The notes beneath the pieces were generated by a model that was not told the origin of the DNA, ran no database searches, and saw nothing but the letters and a program-made list of their open reading frames with translations. A stretch of DNA of 64,000 bases, taken from Peribacillus frigoritolerans. GTDB taxonomy: Bacteria > Bacillota > Bacilli > Bacillales > DSM-1321. Below, in pieces: positions 8,383-17,784 of the stretch. The stretch is taken from contig JAUPFL010000001.1 of NCBI GenBank assembly GCA_030562215.1, positions 3,026,501 to 3,090,500 of the forward strand, given 5' to 3'. Position 1 is the first letter of the stretch. Each line of letters opens with the position of its first letter. The position numbers and the translations under genes are program-made.

Positions 8383-10543
8383 ATGAATCTCAAAGACATA
8401 AGCACCTCAGTGCCCAAAAAGGACCATAAAGGTAAAGTATCGGGCCAGTTGCCCTATATTAGTGACGTGAAAGTGGAAAATATGGTTTATGGTGTTTTGT
8501 ATCGATCGCCAATTCCTTATGGAAAAATCATATCCATTCAATTACCTAACCTTCCGGAAGGGTATGAAGCTGTTGGAGCAGAGCATATCCCCGGACCGAA
8601 TTATGTCAAAATTATCAAAGAAGATCAGCCCATTTTTGCCAATGAGTGGGTCAATTATATTGGTGAGCCAATTCTCATGCTCACGGGCAAAGACCTAGCT
8701 ATCCTGTACAATTTGTTAAATGAAGTGAAGGTTGAATTTGAAGAACATCAGGCTATCTATACATTGGACGAAGCGATCAAGCAAAAATCAGTATCCTTAG
8801 TTTTGGCAAGCTATGAATTTGGGGAAAGCTTAGAAAACATTTCAGCTATCGAGCAGGGAGCCTATCAAATCATCGAAGAAGAATATGATACGGGTTATCA
8901 GGAGCATGTCTATCTTGAGCCGCAAGGAATGCTCGCCGTTTATAAGGATGATGAAATTGTCGTCCAGGGATCGATGCAATGTCTTTATTATATAAAAAAT
9001 GCATTGCTAAGCGCATTAGCCTGTGGTGACGATGAAGTCAGAGTTGTTCAAAGTCCTACCGGCGGAGGTTTTGGCGGCAAAGAAGATTATCCTTCTATGA
9101 TGGCTTGTCACGTAGCCGTTGCCGCAAGAGCAGTCAAAAAATCGGTAATGCTCGTGTTCGACCGTTCTGAGGATATGCTGGTAACGACGAAAAGGCATCC
9201 GGCCAAACTCAAATATCGGACGGCCCTTGATAAGGAAGGTAATATTTTGAGCATGTGTGTTGACATCTTTCTCGATGGAGGGGCAAATGTGGGGTTGAGC
9301 TCTGTCGTGCTGCAGCGCGCATTAATAAACAGTGCCGGTGTTTATAAAATTCCGCATTTTCATGCAAAAGGCTATGTCTTAAAAACCAATACCGTTCCGA
9401 ACGGCGCCTTCAGAGGCTTTGGTGCTCCTCAAAGCTTTGCCGGAATCGAAAGTCATATTGGACATCTTAGTAAACTGGCAAAAATCGACCCGCTTGAATA
9501 TAAACGAAAATACCTCGTCAAACAAGGAGACCCCACCATCACCAAAGGTAAATTCCGCGACCCGATATTAGTGGAAGAAATGATTGAGGACGTACTCAAC
9601 GTGTCAGAATACAAAAAAAAAAAGAAGACTTTCAGCGCTTAAATCAACAAAATCAGCGCTATAAAAAAGGCATAGGAACTTCGCTGTTCCTCCACGGCTG
9701 TGGATTTACTGGCAGTGGCGAAAGAGATCATATTAAAGCAAAGGTGAAACTGGTTAAATCAAAGGACGACCAGGTATCACTAAAAATCTCAAACTCTGAT
9801 ATGGGACAAGGTATTTTGACGACGTTGTGTAAAATTGTCGCCAAAGAACTTAACCTCCCGTTCGAAGATATTTTGTACCCTTATCCCGACACAAAAGAGG
9901 TTCCCGACTCGGGTCCGACCGTAGCTTCCAGGACGACGATGATTGTCGGAAAATTGCTTGAACGGGCCGCAAAAAACTTAAGAATCAGTGGCAAACAGGG
10001 GTGGAACAGGAAGTAGTTGAGCACTATGTTCACCGTGAAATGATTCCTTGGGACGAGAAAACCTTCACTGGAGATGCCTACCCGGCTTATTCATGGGGCG
10101 TTAATATCGTTGAAGTAGAAGTTGATACGTTAACAGGTAATTTAAAGTTAGAAAAAGTATACGGCAATTATGAAGTTGGGAAGGTCATCGATGAACGGAT
10201 TATGAAAGGCCAAATTGACGGTGGTTTGGCTCAAGGGCTAGCATACGGTTATCTAGAAAAGATGACGTCAAAACAAGGTAGAATCCAACAAAAAAGCATA
10301 TCGGATTATGGACCGCCGACTTCATTGGATGTTGTTTCAATTGAAAGCAAGGTCTTTGATAACCCCTATGCTGACGGTCCATACGGGGCGAAGGGCGCAG
10401 GTGAATTGACTTTAATCGGAGGCGCTCCAGCAGTCCAAGCGGCGATTGAGGATGCCCTGCACACTTCTTTTCAGCAAATTCCGATTACACCGGAAGCCAT
10501 TATTGAAAGTCTTTGGATGAAGAAGGTGAAGAGGGTTGATTAA
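8383..10543 (+). pseudogene. Xanthine dehydrogenase-family molybdopterin-binding subunit (two frameshifts)
   Basis: The large subunit (about 720 residues) is spread over three frames: 8383-9642, then to 10016, then to 10543. Visible marks of the XDH/CoxL family are YDTGYQEHVYLEPQG, GGGFGGKEDYPSM, NTVPNGAFRGFGAPQ and GPYGAKGAGELTLIGGAPAV, with the GAGE glutamate typical of the catalytic base. Breaks lie in an 11-A run at about 9612 and a 4-G run at about 10000. The neighbours encode the iron-sulfur and FAD subunits and maturation factors, so a complete oxidoreductase of purines or another heterocycle is probable. Errors in homopolymers are the simplest explanation. Confidence 0.88.
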
Positions 10544-10999
10544 ATTCACACTAAATGGAAGAACGGTAGAAACTGACGCCCCTGCTACAGCAAGATTACT
10601 AGATTTATTAAGAGATGAGTTTGAGTTAATCGGAACAAAGGAAGGCTGTGGTGAAGGGGAGTGCGGAGCCTGCAGTGTTTTTGTGAATAACCTCCTGCAA
10701 AACAGCTGCCTTATTCCAATTGGCTCGATTGCTGGTGCCGATATTCAAACGATCGAAGGCATCATTGAAACGGAACAATTTAAAATTTTAGATGAAAGCT
10801 ATTCCATCGCCGGGGAGTGCAATGCGGCTATTGCATACCGGGAATGATTATGGCAAGTGCAGCTTTGTTATCTGAAAATCCTCATCCTTCAGAGGCTGAA
10901 ATTCGTGAGGGCATCTCCGGAAATCTGTGCCGATGTACGGGCTACAATATGATTGTTGAGGCGATTAACCTAGCAGCTAAAAAAGGTGATGGCTTATGA
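10536..10999 (+). pseudogene. [2Fe-2S] subunit of the molybdenum hydroxylase (frameshifted)
   Basis: The small electron-transfer subunit of about 154 residues starts TTG at 10536, overlapping the large-subunit gene. It has the plant-type cluster motif GCGEGECGACSVFVN with a later cysteine at QNSCLIP, and the C-terminal cluster motif QCGYCIPGM ... GNLCRCTGY. The frame breaks at about 10815; adding one base in GGGGAG gives AGAVQCGYC. Electrons would pass from the molybdenum centre through these clusters to the FAD subunit encoded next. Confidence 0.9.
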
Positions 11000-11862
11000 T
11001 AGAGAAAATAACAGCGTATCGCTTCGAGAGTTTAGACGAAACTTTGAGCCAATTGAATAGAGAAGATTGTGTAATCATGGCCGGAGGCACCGATGTTATG
11101 GTTCTTCACAAAAGTAGAAGGGGAGTACCTCCAAAAATCCCTAAACCGATTGTTTTTATTAATCATCTTTCCGAATTAAAGCAGGTGTATCAACATCACA
11201 AGGATCTCCACATCGGGGCCTGCTGTACCTATAGTGAATTACTTGAAAATCCGTTGATTCCTTTTGCTTTAAAGAATGCAATTAAAACAATAGCTGCCCC
11301 GGCAATTAGAAACCGGGGAACATTAGGCGGTAATATTTGCAACGCCTCTCCAGCCGGTGACATGCTTCCTTTATTATATGTATACAATGCAAAGCTTCTG
11401 TTGCGCTCCGTAAATGGTGATCGCATGGTTGCGATCAGCGATTTCATTCAAGGTCCACGACAGGTTCAACGCTTTCACAATGAAATAGTAACGGAGATTA
11501 TTCTGCCGTTCGTATTAGGAGATTCACATGTCGTTTTCGAGAAAGTCGGCAACCGCAACGCAGATGCCATTGCCAAAGTATCGTTTGCGGGTTTCGTCCG
11601 GATAAGCAAAGATCGAATCGATGACATTCGATTTGCCTTCGGGGCGGTCGGACCAACGATTGTTCGTTCCATTGATATTGAGAAGAAGCTGGTTGGAAAA
11701 ACGATACCATTAGCCGATGCAGACATCGCTGAAATTGTGGCAGCCTTCGATAAGATCATTAGACCAATCGACGATCAACGCTCCACTGCGGCTTACAGAA
11801 AAACCGTTGCGTTACATCTTTTACGTTATTTTCTTAGCATGAAGCAATATCAACCGAATTAA
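10996..11862 (+). CDS. FAD-binding subunit of the molybdenum hydroxylase
   Basis: This intact 288-residue subunit overlaps the iron-sulfur gene by 4 nt. It has the FAD-binding signatures of CoxM/XdhB-type proteins: [18 protein letters not shown] near residue 27 and the second motif [20 protein letters not shown] near residue 100. The C-terminal domain follows from about residue 175. It takes electrons from the [2Fe-2S] clusters and passes them to NAD+ or another acceptor. Confidence 0.94.
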   Translation: MIEKITAYRFESLDETLSQLNREDCVIMAGGTDVMVLHKSRRGVPPKIPKPIVFINHLSELKQVYQHHKDLHIGACCTYSELLENPLIPFALKNAIKTIAAPAIRNRGTLGGNICNASPAGDMLPLLYVYNAKLLLRSVNGDRMVAISDFIQGPRQVQRFHNEIVTEIILPFVLGDSHVVFEKVGNRNADAIAKVSFAGFVRISKDRIDDIRFAFGAVGPTIVRSIDIEKKLVGKTIPLADADIAEIVAAFDKIIRPIDDQRSTAAYRKTVALHLLRYFLSMKQYQPN

Positions 11863-11887
11863 TGTTTAAAGATAGGGGGAGCTTTAT

Positions 11888-12682
11888 ATGCAGCTGATGG
11901 AAAAAGTGGCCATGCTGACGCGTCAAAACGAAACCTTTGCTTTAGCCATGATTATTGAATCAAAGGGCTCGACTCCCAGGCATGTTGGAAAAATGATTGT
12001 CTACCGGGATGGTACCATTGAAGGGACTGTCGGAGGGGGCTTGGCTGAACACTATGTGATCGAAGATAGTGTAAAGGCGATCCAAAATGGCCAATCGAAA
12101 ATCGTTGAATATAAATTGAATAAACATGCAAAAGACGGAATTCAGATGAATTGTGGCGGCACGTTACGGGTCTTTATTGAAGTCTATACAAGCAGGCCCG
12201 AACTCATTCTGGCTGGGGCCGGTCATTTAGGCCATGCGTTGGCAAAGCTCGCTGATTTCCTCGAATATCCTTATTGCATTGTCGATGATCGCGTTGGTTA
12301 TTGTACAAAGGAACGCTTTCCGAATGCGGCAAACCTTTTTGTGAACGAGGATATTGGAAAGGCTTTGCTCGCAGCCAACCTTAATGAAAAATCATATGTG
12401 GTAATTGTTACAAAAGATTGTGATGATATTGTATTAAAAACGGCTCTGCAATTTCCGATTGCATATGTTGGGATGGTAGCCAGTAAACGCAAGGTCATAA
12501 GCATATTTGAAAAGTTAAAAAGTGAAGGGGTCACGCAAGAACAGTTGGAGCAGGTCCATTCTCCAATCGGATTGGAAATTGACTCGGAAACATCAGAAGA
12601 AATTGCCATCAGTATTATCGGACAAATCATCAAATTAAGCAAGGAAAAAAAGCCTGTAAAAGTGAAACAATTAAATAGATAA
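11888..12682 (+). CDS. XdhC/CoxI (PucA)-like molybdenum hydroxylase maturation protein
   Basis: The 264-residue protein has the XdhC N-terminal domain (MIIESKGSTPRHVGKMIVYR, then GTVGGGLAEHYVIED) and a C-terminal Rossmann domain (LILAGAGHLGHALAKLADF). Family members bind molybdenum cofactor, help sulfurate it and insert it into the large subunit. It closes the cluster, 25 nt after the FAD subunit, behind AGGGGGAG, and is followed by a strong terminator. In B. subtilis the equivalent set is pucABCDE; here the order is B-D-E-C-A. Confidence 0.92.
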   Translation: MQLMEKVAMLTRQNETFALAMIIESKGSTPRHVGKMIVYRDGTIEGTVGGGLAEHYVIEDSVKAIQNGQSKIVEYKLNKHAKDGIQMNCGGTLRVFIEVYTSRPELILAGAGHLGHALAKLADFLEYPYCIVDDRVGYCTKERFPNAANLFVNEDIGKALLAANLNEKSYVVIVTKDCDDIVLKTALQFPIAYVGMVASKRKVISIFEKLKSEGVTQEQLEQVHSPIGLEIDSETSEEIAISIIGQIIKLSKEKKPVKVKQLNR

Positions 12683-12730
12683 GTAGAAAGGTCAGATAAA
12701 GCTAAAATCAAAATGTCTAATAGACAATGG

Positions 12731-12782
12731 GGTCAGTCACCGCTGTGTTAAAGTATTAACACAGTGGGACTGACCTTTTTTC
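12731..12782 (+). terminator. Strong terminator of the molybdenum hydroxylase operon
   Basis: GGTCAGTCACCGCTGTGTTAA pairs with TTAACACAGTGGGACTGACC over about 19 positions and is followed by a T run (12775-12781). Confidence 0.92.
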
Positions 12783-12927
12783 TTTGATAAAAGCTAGAAG
12801 CAGGCCCTTGCTCTTCAGAGTGGGCATTTTGTCGTTTTGATTAATTCATTAATATGTAGGAATATTTTACTTTATATGCTACTACTATCATACTATACAC
12901 AAAGGAATATTTCGGGAGGGATTTTGT

Positions 12928-13050
12928 ATGGGGATATTAGATGGACTTATGGGAAACGGGTTCTGGTGCAAAGATTACATCCATTGGAAAGAGGGATATA
13001 GATTCCTATAGAATCAGCTCTTATGCAGCCATTCCAAATAGTGATGAATG
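12928..13050 (+). pseudogene. Short remnant of a small protein
   Basis: Behind CGGGAGGGA an ATG starts MGILDGLMGNG, the start seen in some small PH-domain-like Bacillus proteins. A one-base shift then gives SGAKITSIGKRDIDSYRISS and a stop at 13048. The product would be about 40 residues. It may be an internally deleted gene or a genuine short peptide with a base error. Low certainty. Confidence 0.35.
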
Positions 13051-13206
13051 AACTTCACTTGATTTTGGACAGACTTGTTCTGTAAAGTAAGCTGTCCTTT
13101 TTAATGATATGCATCGCTCCATGGATGAGAGTGCATAACATAAGTTGAAATGATAGCTGATAGGTAGTGCAAATATCCAAAAGCAAATTTAACCTGAAGA
13201 AAAGAA

Positions 13207-14328
13207 GTGAATGAAATGGCTGAGCCTTTAAAGGATTTATATAATGAAACGTTCATTCGAGAATTCAGTGAAAAAGTAAGAGGCGTGTATCCGTCTTTTT
13301 CTACTGAATCGTTCATTGGGAAAGTTATGGATGAGCATTGGGACGAAAGAAAGTTAAAGGAACGAATTAGACATATTTCGATTATTCTTGGAAAGCATCT
13401 CCCAAGTGATTATCAAGAGGCTTTGGATATTTTGTATCGGCTTGATAAGGATTGTGAAGGGTTTAGATATTTATTTTTCCCGGATTTTGTAGAGGTACAT
13501 GGATTGAATAAGAAAGATTGGCCATTATCGCTAGATGCGTTGGAGCGTTTTACTGCAAGGTCAACCTCCGAATTTGCCATCCGTGCTTTTATCTTGCTTG
13601 ATCCCGTTTTAATGATCGAGAAGATGAAGGAATGGACCAATCATGATGATGAGCATGTCCGCAGGCTGGCAAGTGAGGGTTGCAGGCCCAGGTTACCTTG
13701 GGGCCAAGCTTTACCGATGTTCAAATCCGATCCGGCACCAGTCTTGGAATTACTTGAGAACCTGAAAAATGATCTATCCCTATATGTTCGCAAAAGTGTG
13801 GCCAATAACTTGAATGATATTGCCAAAGACCATCCCAAAACCGTAATAGAAACTGCCAAGCGCTGGTATGAAAGCGGAGAACCCAACACGATTTGGATTA
13901 TCCGTCGGGGATGCCGGACCCTTGTTCGGCAAGCAGATCCAGAAGTCCTTTCATTATTTGGATACACGGATATATTGAATAATCCGAATATCATTACAAA
14001 TGCATTTATTAGAAATGAACCAGACTCGATTTTTATTGGGGAAACCAGTGAGCTTCATTTCAGGTTTCAAGTGGACGCGAAGAATACGGCGAAACTTCGT
14101 ATTGAGTACGCCATCGATTTTGTAAAAGCCAATCAGAAAACTTCCCGTAAAATTTTCCTTTTGGCTGATCGGGATTTTTCAGATGGTGAAGGAGTTGAAA
14201 GAGTGAGGATTCACAATTGGAAAGACCTGACGACACGTCGACATTACATGGGAATCCACCGAATATCACTCCTAGTAAATGGTGTGGAAGTTGCCGAAAC
14301 GCATGTCAAACTAAATGATGGAAAATAA
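13207..14328 (+). CDS. AlkD-like DNA alkylation repair (HEAT-repeat) protein
   Basis: This 373-residue protein is built of helical HEAT-like repeats in its first 240 residues, with features of AlkD/YhaZ DNA alkylation repair proteins: LKERIRHISIILGKHLPSDY, the aspartate-tryptophan-containing helices around VRRLASEGCRPRLPWG, and PWGQALPMFKSDPAPVLELL. The family binds alkylated DNA and removes damaged bases without flipping them. A C-terminal domain of about 110 residues is beta-rich. GTG 13207 or ATG 13216 may be the start. It is a single-gene unit. Confidence 0.88.
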   Translation: MNEMAEPLKDLYNETFIREFSEKVRGVYPSFSTESFIGKVMDEHWDERKLKERIRHISIILGKHLPSDYQEALDILYRLDKDCEGFRYLFFPDFVEVHGLNKKDWPLSLDALERFTARSTSEFAIRAFILLDPVLMIEKMKEWTNHDDEHVRRLASEGCRPRLPWGQALPMFKSDPAPVLELLENLKNDLSLYVRKSVANNLNDIAKDHPKTVIETAKRWYESGEPNTIWIIRRGCRTLVRQADPEVLSLFGYTDILNNPNIITNAFIRNEPDSIFIGETSELHFRFQVDAKNTAKLRIEYAIDFVKANQKTSRKIFLLADRDFSDGEGVERVRIHNWKDLTTRRHYMGIHRISLLVNGVEVAETHVKLNDGK

Positions 14329-14387
14329 AGGATATTGAAAGGCGTGGGAGATCTTAATTTACAGGAATACCAGCACTTATAACTGAC

Positions 14388-14417
14388 AAACGAGGACCCT
14401 GAGAGTTCCTCGTTTTT
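14388..14417 (+). terminator. Terminator after the AlkD-like gene
   Basis: AAACGAGGA and TCCTCGTTT form a 9-bp stem that runs into a T-rich tail. Confidence 0.75.
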
Positions 14418-14486
14418 AACTTTTTCATGATAGTGAAACATGGTAAAATTGCTTTTTACTTTATCTAATAACACTTTAAAAAGCAA

Positions 14487-15029
14487 TCAAATCCAAAAAG
14501 TTGGATAGCTCCGATTACTGCGCAAATTATTAATTAACAATGCCAGTAAAACGATTAACACGGCACCAGTTAAAACAGGCGTAAATAAATAACTCCAGCT
14601 ATACTGGCCAAGCATGACTACAAGCGGGTCTGCCCCAGCTGGCGGGTGCGTCGTTTTTGTCAGCATCATCACGGCAATTGCTAATCCGACAGCCAAGCCG
14701 ATTGCCCAAGGTTCATCGCCAAAAAAATGAAAGGAAGCTAAACCTACGAATGTTGAAACAAAATGGCCGCCAATAATATTCCGCGGCTGTGATAATGGAG
14801 CGTTCCACAGACCGAACGCCAGTACACAGCTGGCGCCAAATGGAGCCATTAACCACACTGTTGATGTTATTTTTGTTAAGAGAATTAAAGCGAATATAGT
14901 TAAAAATCCCCCAAACAGTCCCGTTATCGCGTCCTTTACATTTATCTGTAAAGGGCTTCTTCCTTTTCCCTTCATCTTAGATAAATAACGGATATGAATT
15001 TTATGTCTCGCTACTGAAATACGGTCCAA
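14487..15029 (-). CDS. HPP family integral membrane protein
   Basis: The 180-residue protein starts at TTG 15029 behind AAGGAGGGGG. It has a short cytoplasmic N-terminus and about four transmembrane helices, with the name-giving motif KTTHPPAGADPLV near residue 130 and the conserved APFGASCVLAFGLWNAPLSQ segment after the first helix. HPP proteins have been linked to nitrite transport in chloroplasts, but bacterial substrates are mostly unknown. Confidence 0.93.
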   Translation of the reverse strand: MDRISVARHKIHIRYLSKMKGKGRSPLQINVKDAITGLFGGFLTIFALILLTKITSTVWLMAPFGASCVLAFGLWNAPLSQPRNIIGGHFVSTFVGLASFHFFGDEPWAIGLAVGLAIAVMMLTKTTHPPAGADPLVVMLGQYSWSYLFTPVLTGAVLIVLLALLINNLRSNRSYPTFWI

Positions 15030-15123
15030 AATGCCCCCTCCTTATTTATATAATTAGACTTTACATGAAATAAATTAACCTGTCAAAACCATTTTTAAAG
15101 GTTAGTTTGAAAATCCATAAAAA

Positions 15124-15143
15124 AAGCCAACTTATATAAGTTG
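15124..15143. repeat. Left target-site duplication of the IS
   Basis: Identical to 16860-16879. It keeps most of the terminator stem and the T tract (read on the minus strand) of the interrupted terminator. Confidence 0.85.
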
Positions 15144-15179
15144 TCTACAGTTTTTTTGGGCTTGTACAAATTTTGACGT

Positions 15180-15305
15180 TGATTTCCACTTCAGGCACTC
15201 GCTTTCCGCGGGCGGTCCGGGAGCCTCCTCGGCGCACTTACGCCTGTGGGGTCTCCCTTGGACTCGCTACTCCCGCAGGAGTCTCGCACCTTCCGTTCCA
15301 ATCAA
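15180..15305. repeat. GC-rich dispersed Bacillus-type repeat at the IS left end
   Basis: The stretch is far more GC-rich than its surroundings and includes TTTCCGCGGGCGG and ACTCCCGCAGGAGTCTCGC. From memory, very similar GC-rich units are scattered between genes in many Bacillus and Geobacillus genomes. It has no reading frame of its own. It could be a MITE-like partner of IS ends or a captured intergenic repeat. Confidence 0.5.
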
Positions 15306-15392
15306 CTATGTTTAAAATTTCAGATAGAACTCCTTTTTGCCTACAGTCTTTTTTGTTTTAAAATAGAACTATTAAAACTTGAGGTGATGAGG

Positions 15393-16750
15393 ATGCTTTC
15401 GAAACATAATTCTAATCAGCGAGATCAACTTGAAATAATTACTTTAGATCAACTGGTGCCGGCGAATCATTTGGTTCGTAAAATGGAGGCTTCCATTGAC
15501 TTCACTTTCATTTATGACTTGGTGATAGATATGTATTCAGAGGTAGGACGCCCAAGTATTGATCCAGTTATCTTAGTTAAACTGACATTCATTCAATATA
15601 CCTTCGGTATTCGTTCCATGCGTAAAACGATTGAAGAAGTTGAAACAAATATGGCTTACCGTTGGTTCTTAGGCTATGGTTTCCATGATAAAGTACCTCA
15701 TTTCTCAACGTTCGGGAAAAATTATGAGCGACGCTTTAAAGATACAGACCTGTTTGAACAGATTTTCTATCGCATCTTAATGACAGCTGCTGAAAGAAAG
15801 TTAATAAGTGCTAAACACATATTTGTCGATTCCACACATGCGAAAGCCAATGCGAATAAGCGTAAATTTGAAAAGAAAATCGTACGCAAAGAAACACGAA
15901 CATATCAAGGAAGTCTTCAAGATGAAATAAATCAAGATCGTGAAAACCATGGAAAGAAGCCTTTTCCACCAGATAAATTTGATAAGGAAGAAACCAAAGC
16001 AATTAAAGAAAGTACTACGGATCCTGAGAGTGGCTACTATGTGAAAGATGAACGAACAAAACAGTTTGCCTATTCATTCCATGCGGCCGCAGACCGCAAC
16101 GGTTTTGTATTGGGAACGATTGTAACACCTGGTAATACACATGACAGTCATATTTTGGAGCTACTTGTTGAGCAAGTGATTGAGAAAGTTGGAAAACCAG
16201 AAGCAGTTGCCGCAGATGCAGCTTATAAAACACCAGCGATTACAAGCTACCTATTTAACAAAGAAATCACACCTGCTTTACCCTATACACGTCCTCGTAC
16301 AAAAGAAGGATTCTTTCGCAAACATGACTATGTTTACGATGAACACTTTGATTGTTATCTTTGCCCTTCGGGAGAAACTTTAAAGTACTCAACAACAAAT
16401 AAAGAGGGCTATCGCGAGTACAAATCGCCAAAACAAATTTGTGCAACATGCTCATTTTTATCACGGTGTACTGAAAGCAAAGACTATCAAAAAGTAGTGA
16501 CACGGCATATCTGGCAAGCATATGTGGAAGAAGCAGATCATCTGCGTCATCATCAAGATGTAAAACCTATATATGCGAAACGCAAAGAAACGATTGAGCG
16601 TGTATTCGCTGATGCAAAAGAAAAGCATGGTAAGCGTTGGACTACTTTAAGGGGACTTAAAAATTGTCGATGCAAGCGATGCTTACTTTCGCTGCCATTA
16701 ATTTAAAGAAGATGGCCACTTGGACATGGAAAGGTCCTAAAATGGCTTAA
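15393..16750 (+). pseudogene. IS1182-family transposase (frameshifted near the C-terminus)
   Basis: The DDE transposase of about 452 residues starts at ATG 15393 behind GAGGTGATG. It shows the N-terminal DUF772-type region (LVPANHLVRKMEASIDFTF), HIFVDSTHAKANANK with the first catalytic aspartate, EAVAADAAYKTP with the second, and KETIERVFADAKEKHG with the glutamate. At about 16662 a five-A run breaks the frame; one more A gives LSMQAMLTFAAINLKKMATW and the natural stop at 16748. The element may therefore be active in the real genome. Confidence 0.9.
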
Positions 16751-16810
16751 CATAGTGGCTCGAAGAGCCTAAATCTCTTATCCTTTGGTCAAAATTTCAA
16801 GGGAATTTTA

Positions 16811-16847
16811 AAAGGGGTTCGGAATTTTTTAAATTCCGAACCCCTTT
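16811..16847 (+). terminator. Terminator of the transposase gene
   Basis: AAAGGGGTTCGGAATTT and AAATTCCGAACCCCTTT form a perfect 17-bp stem within the IS right end, followed by the terminal TGTCTACAG. Confidence 0.85.
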
Positions 16848-16859
16848 GTCTACAGACTG

Positions 16860-16879
16860 AAGCCAACTTATATAAGTTG
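16860..16879. repeat. Right target-site duplication of the IS
   Basis: Identical to 15124-15143. It directly follows the CGNR gene on the minus strand, so it marks the original terminator position. Confidence 0.85.
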
Positions 16880-16887
16880 GCTCTTCA

Positions 16888-17483
16888 TTACTCATCAGAT
16901 TTCCGGTGTTGAAATCGGGCTACCTTTTTCTATTCCCGCATATTTTCATTGAACACCACTTGCGTCTTCCGCTTTCATCGATAAATAACAGGACGCAGTC
17001 ATCATTCGAGCATCGCTTTAGTGATGACAGCTTATTTTCTGCAATTAAAGTTAATGTGTCAAAGGCTATATAAGATTGCAGGATATCTTCCGCTTCACCA
17101 ACAGGTATGGGAACCAGTTTTTGATCACTTAATTTATAAGTGAAAGGTGATTTTTCGATTTTATTTTCTAAATAGGCGATAAACTCATCAGGAATCGGAT
17201 TCCCATCAGCTATTAATTCAAATTGTTTTCTTAAAATAGTACGCATTTCTAGAATGCCTGCAAAAACCTTTTGAATTCTCTCTTCAATTTTTAAGGATAA
17301 CGGATTCTCCAAATATGAGTTTTTCCCTTTTATTACAGAAATCCAGTCCAGTACATCCCCTTCTGATAGTAATAAGTCTTGCCGTTGACCACGACTGACC
17401 AGTTCCGTATTCACTAAATCCAGAGAAAGATTCCCTGATATAAGTGGAAATTTATTAGTTTCAGACATAAGTTCATCTCCCAT
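16888..17483 (-). pseudogene. CGNR zinc finger (ABATE domain) protein (frameshifted)
   Basis: The protein of about 198 residues has the N-terminal ABATE-type domain (LSLDLVNTELVSRGQRQDLL, with the DLVNT motif) and a C-terminal CGNR zinc finger whose ligands are visible in RCSNDDCVLLF and KWCSMKICGNR. The frame ends early at CGNRKR; adding one A in a five-A run at about 16925 gives CGNRKKVARFQHRKSDE and a stop at 16888. Family members are probable stress-linked transcription regulators. Its terminator was the target of the IS. Confidence 0.85.
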
Positions 17484-17677
17484 GTTCCTACTAAATTCTA
17501 ACCATTAAAATATTAATTGAGAGGTTATATCACCATTATACCCCATTTCGGAATTTTCCAGCTACTCGTCTTAATTATGGGATAATATGAAAGTTATCCA
17601 AAAATCCAAATTAGCAATAACAGAATAGTAATGAAACTAAATGATAATCAATCCTTTTAAAGTGAGGGAAAAAGTTC

Positions 17678-17737
17678 TTGACATAACCTGTACGTACAGG
17701 ATAATATGAAAGCGTATACAGAACCTATACGTACAGG
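17678..17737 (+). promoter_or_regulatory. Trehalose operon promoter with two TreR-type operators and a cre-like box
   Basis: TTGACA (17678-17683) and an ATAATAT -10 (17701-17707) flank the palindrome CCTGTACGTACAGG (17687-17700), so a bound repressor would cover the polymerase site. A second near-identical palindrome, CCTATACGTACAGG, lies at 17724-17737. Between them TGAAAGCGTATACA (17707-17720) fits the CcpA cre consensus except for one base. This predicts repression by the GntR-type TreR encoded at the operon end and carbon catabolite control. Confidence 0.82.
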
Positions 17738-17784
17738 TTATAAAAACAACTATATTTTGCTTTCTAGGGAAAGGAAGTAGTGAA

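Larger units (their letters stand above)
15124..16879 (+). mobile_element. IS1182-family insertion sequence with 20-bp target duplication
   Basis: A single transposase gene lies between two identical 20-bp direct repeats (15124-15143 and 16860-16879, core GCCAACTTATATAAGTTG). The repeats are copies of the palindromic stem of the terminator of the CGNR gene on the right. IS1182 relatives are known to insert in such palindromes with variable-length duplications. Both element ends carry TCTACAG-type sequence (15144 and 16849); the ends match only weakly as inverted repeats. The left end holds a 125-bp GC-rich repeat before the transposase. Confidence 0.8.
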
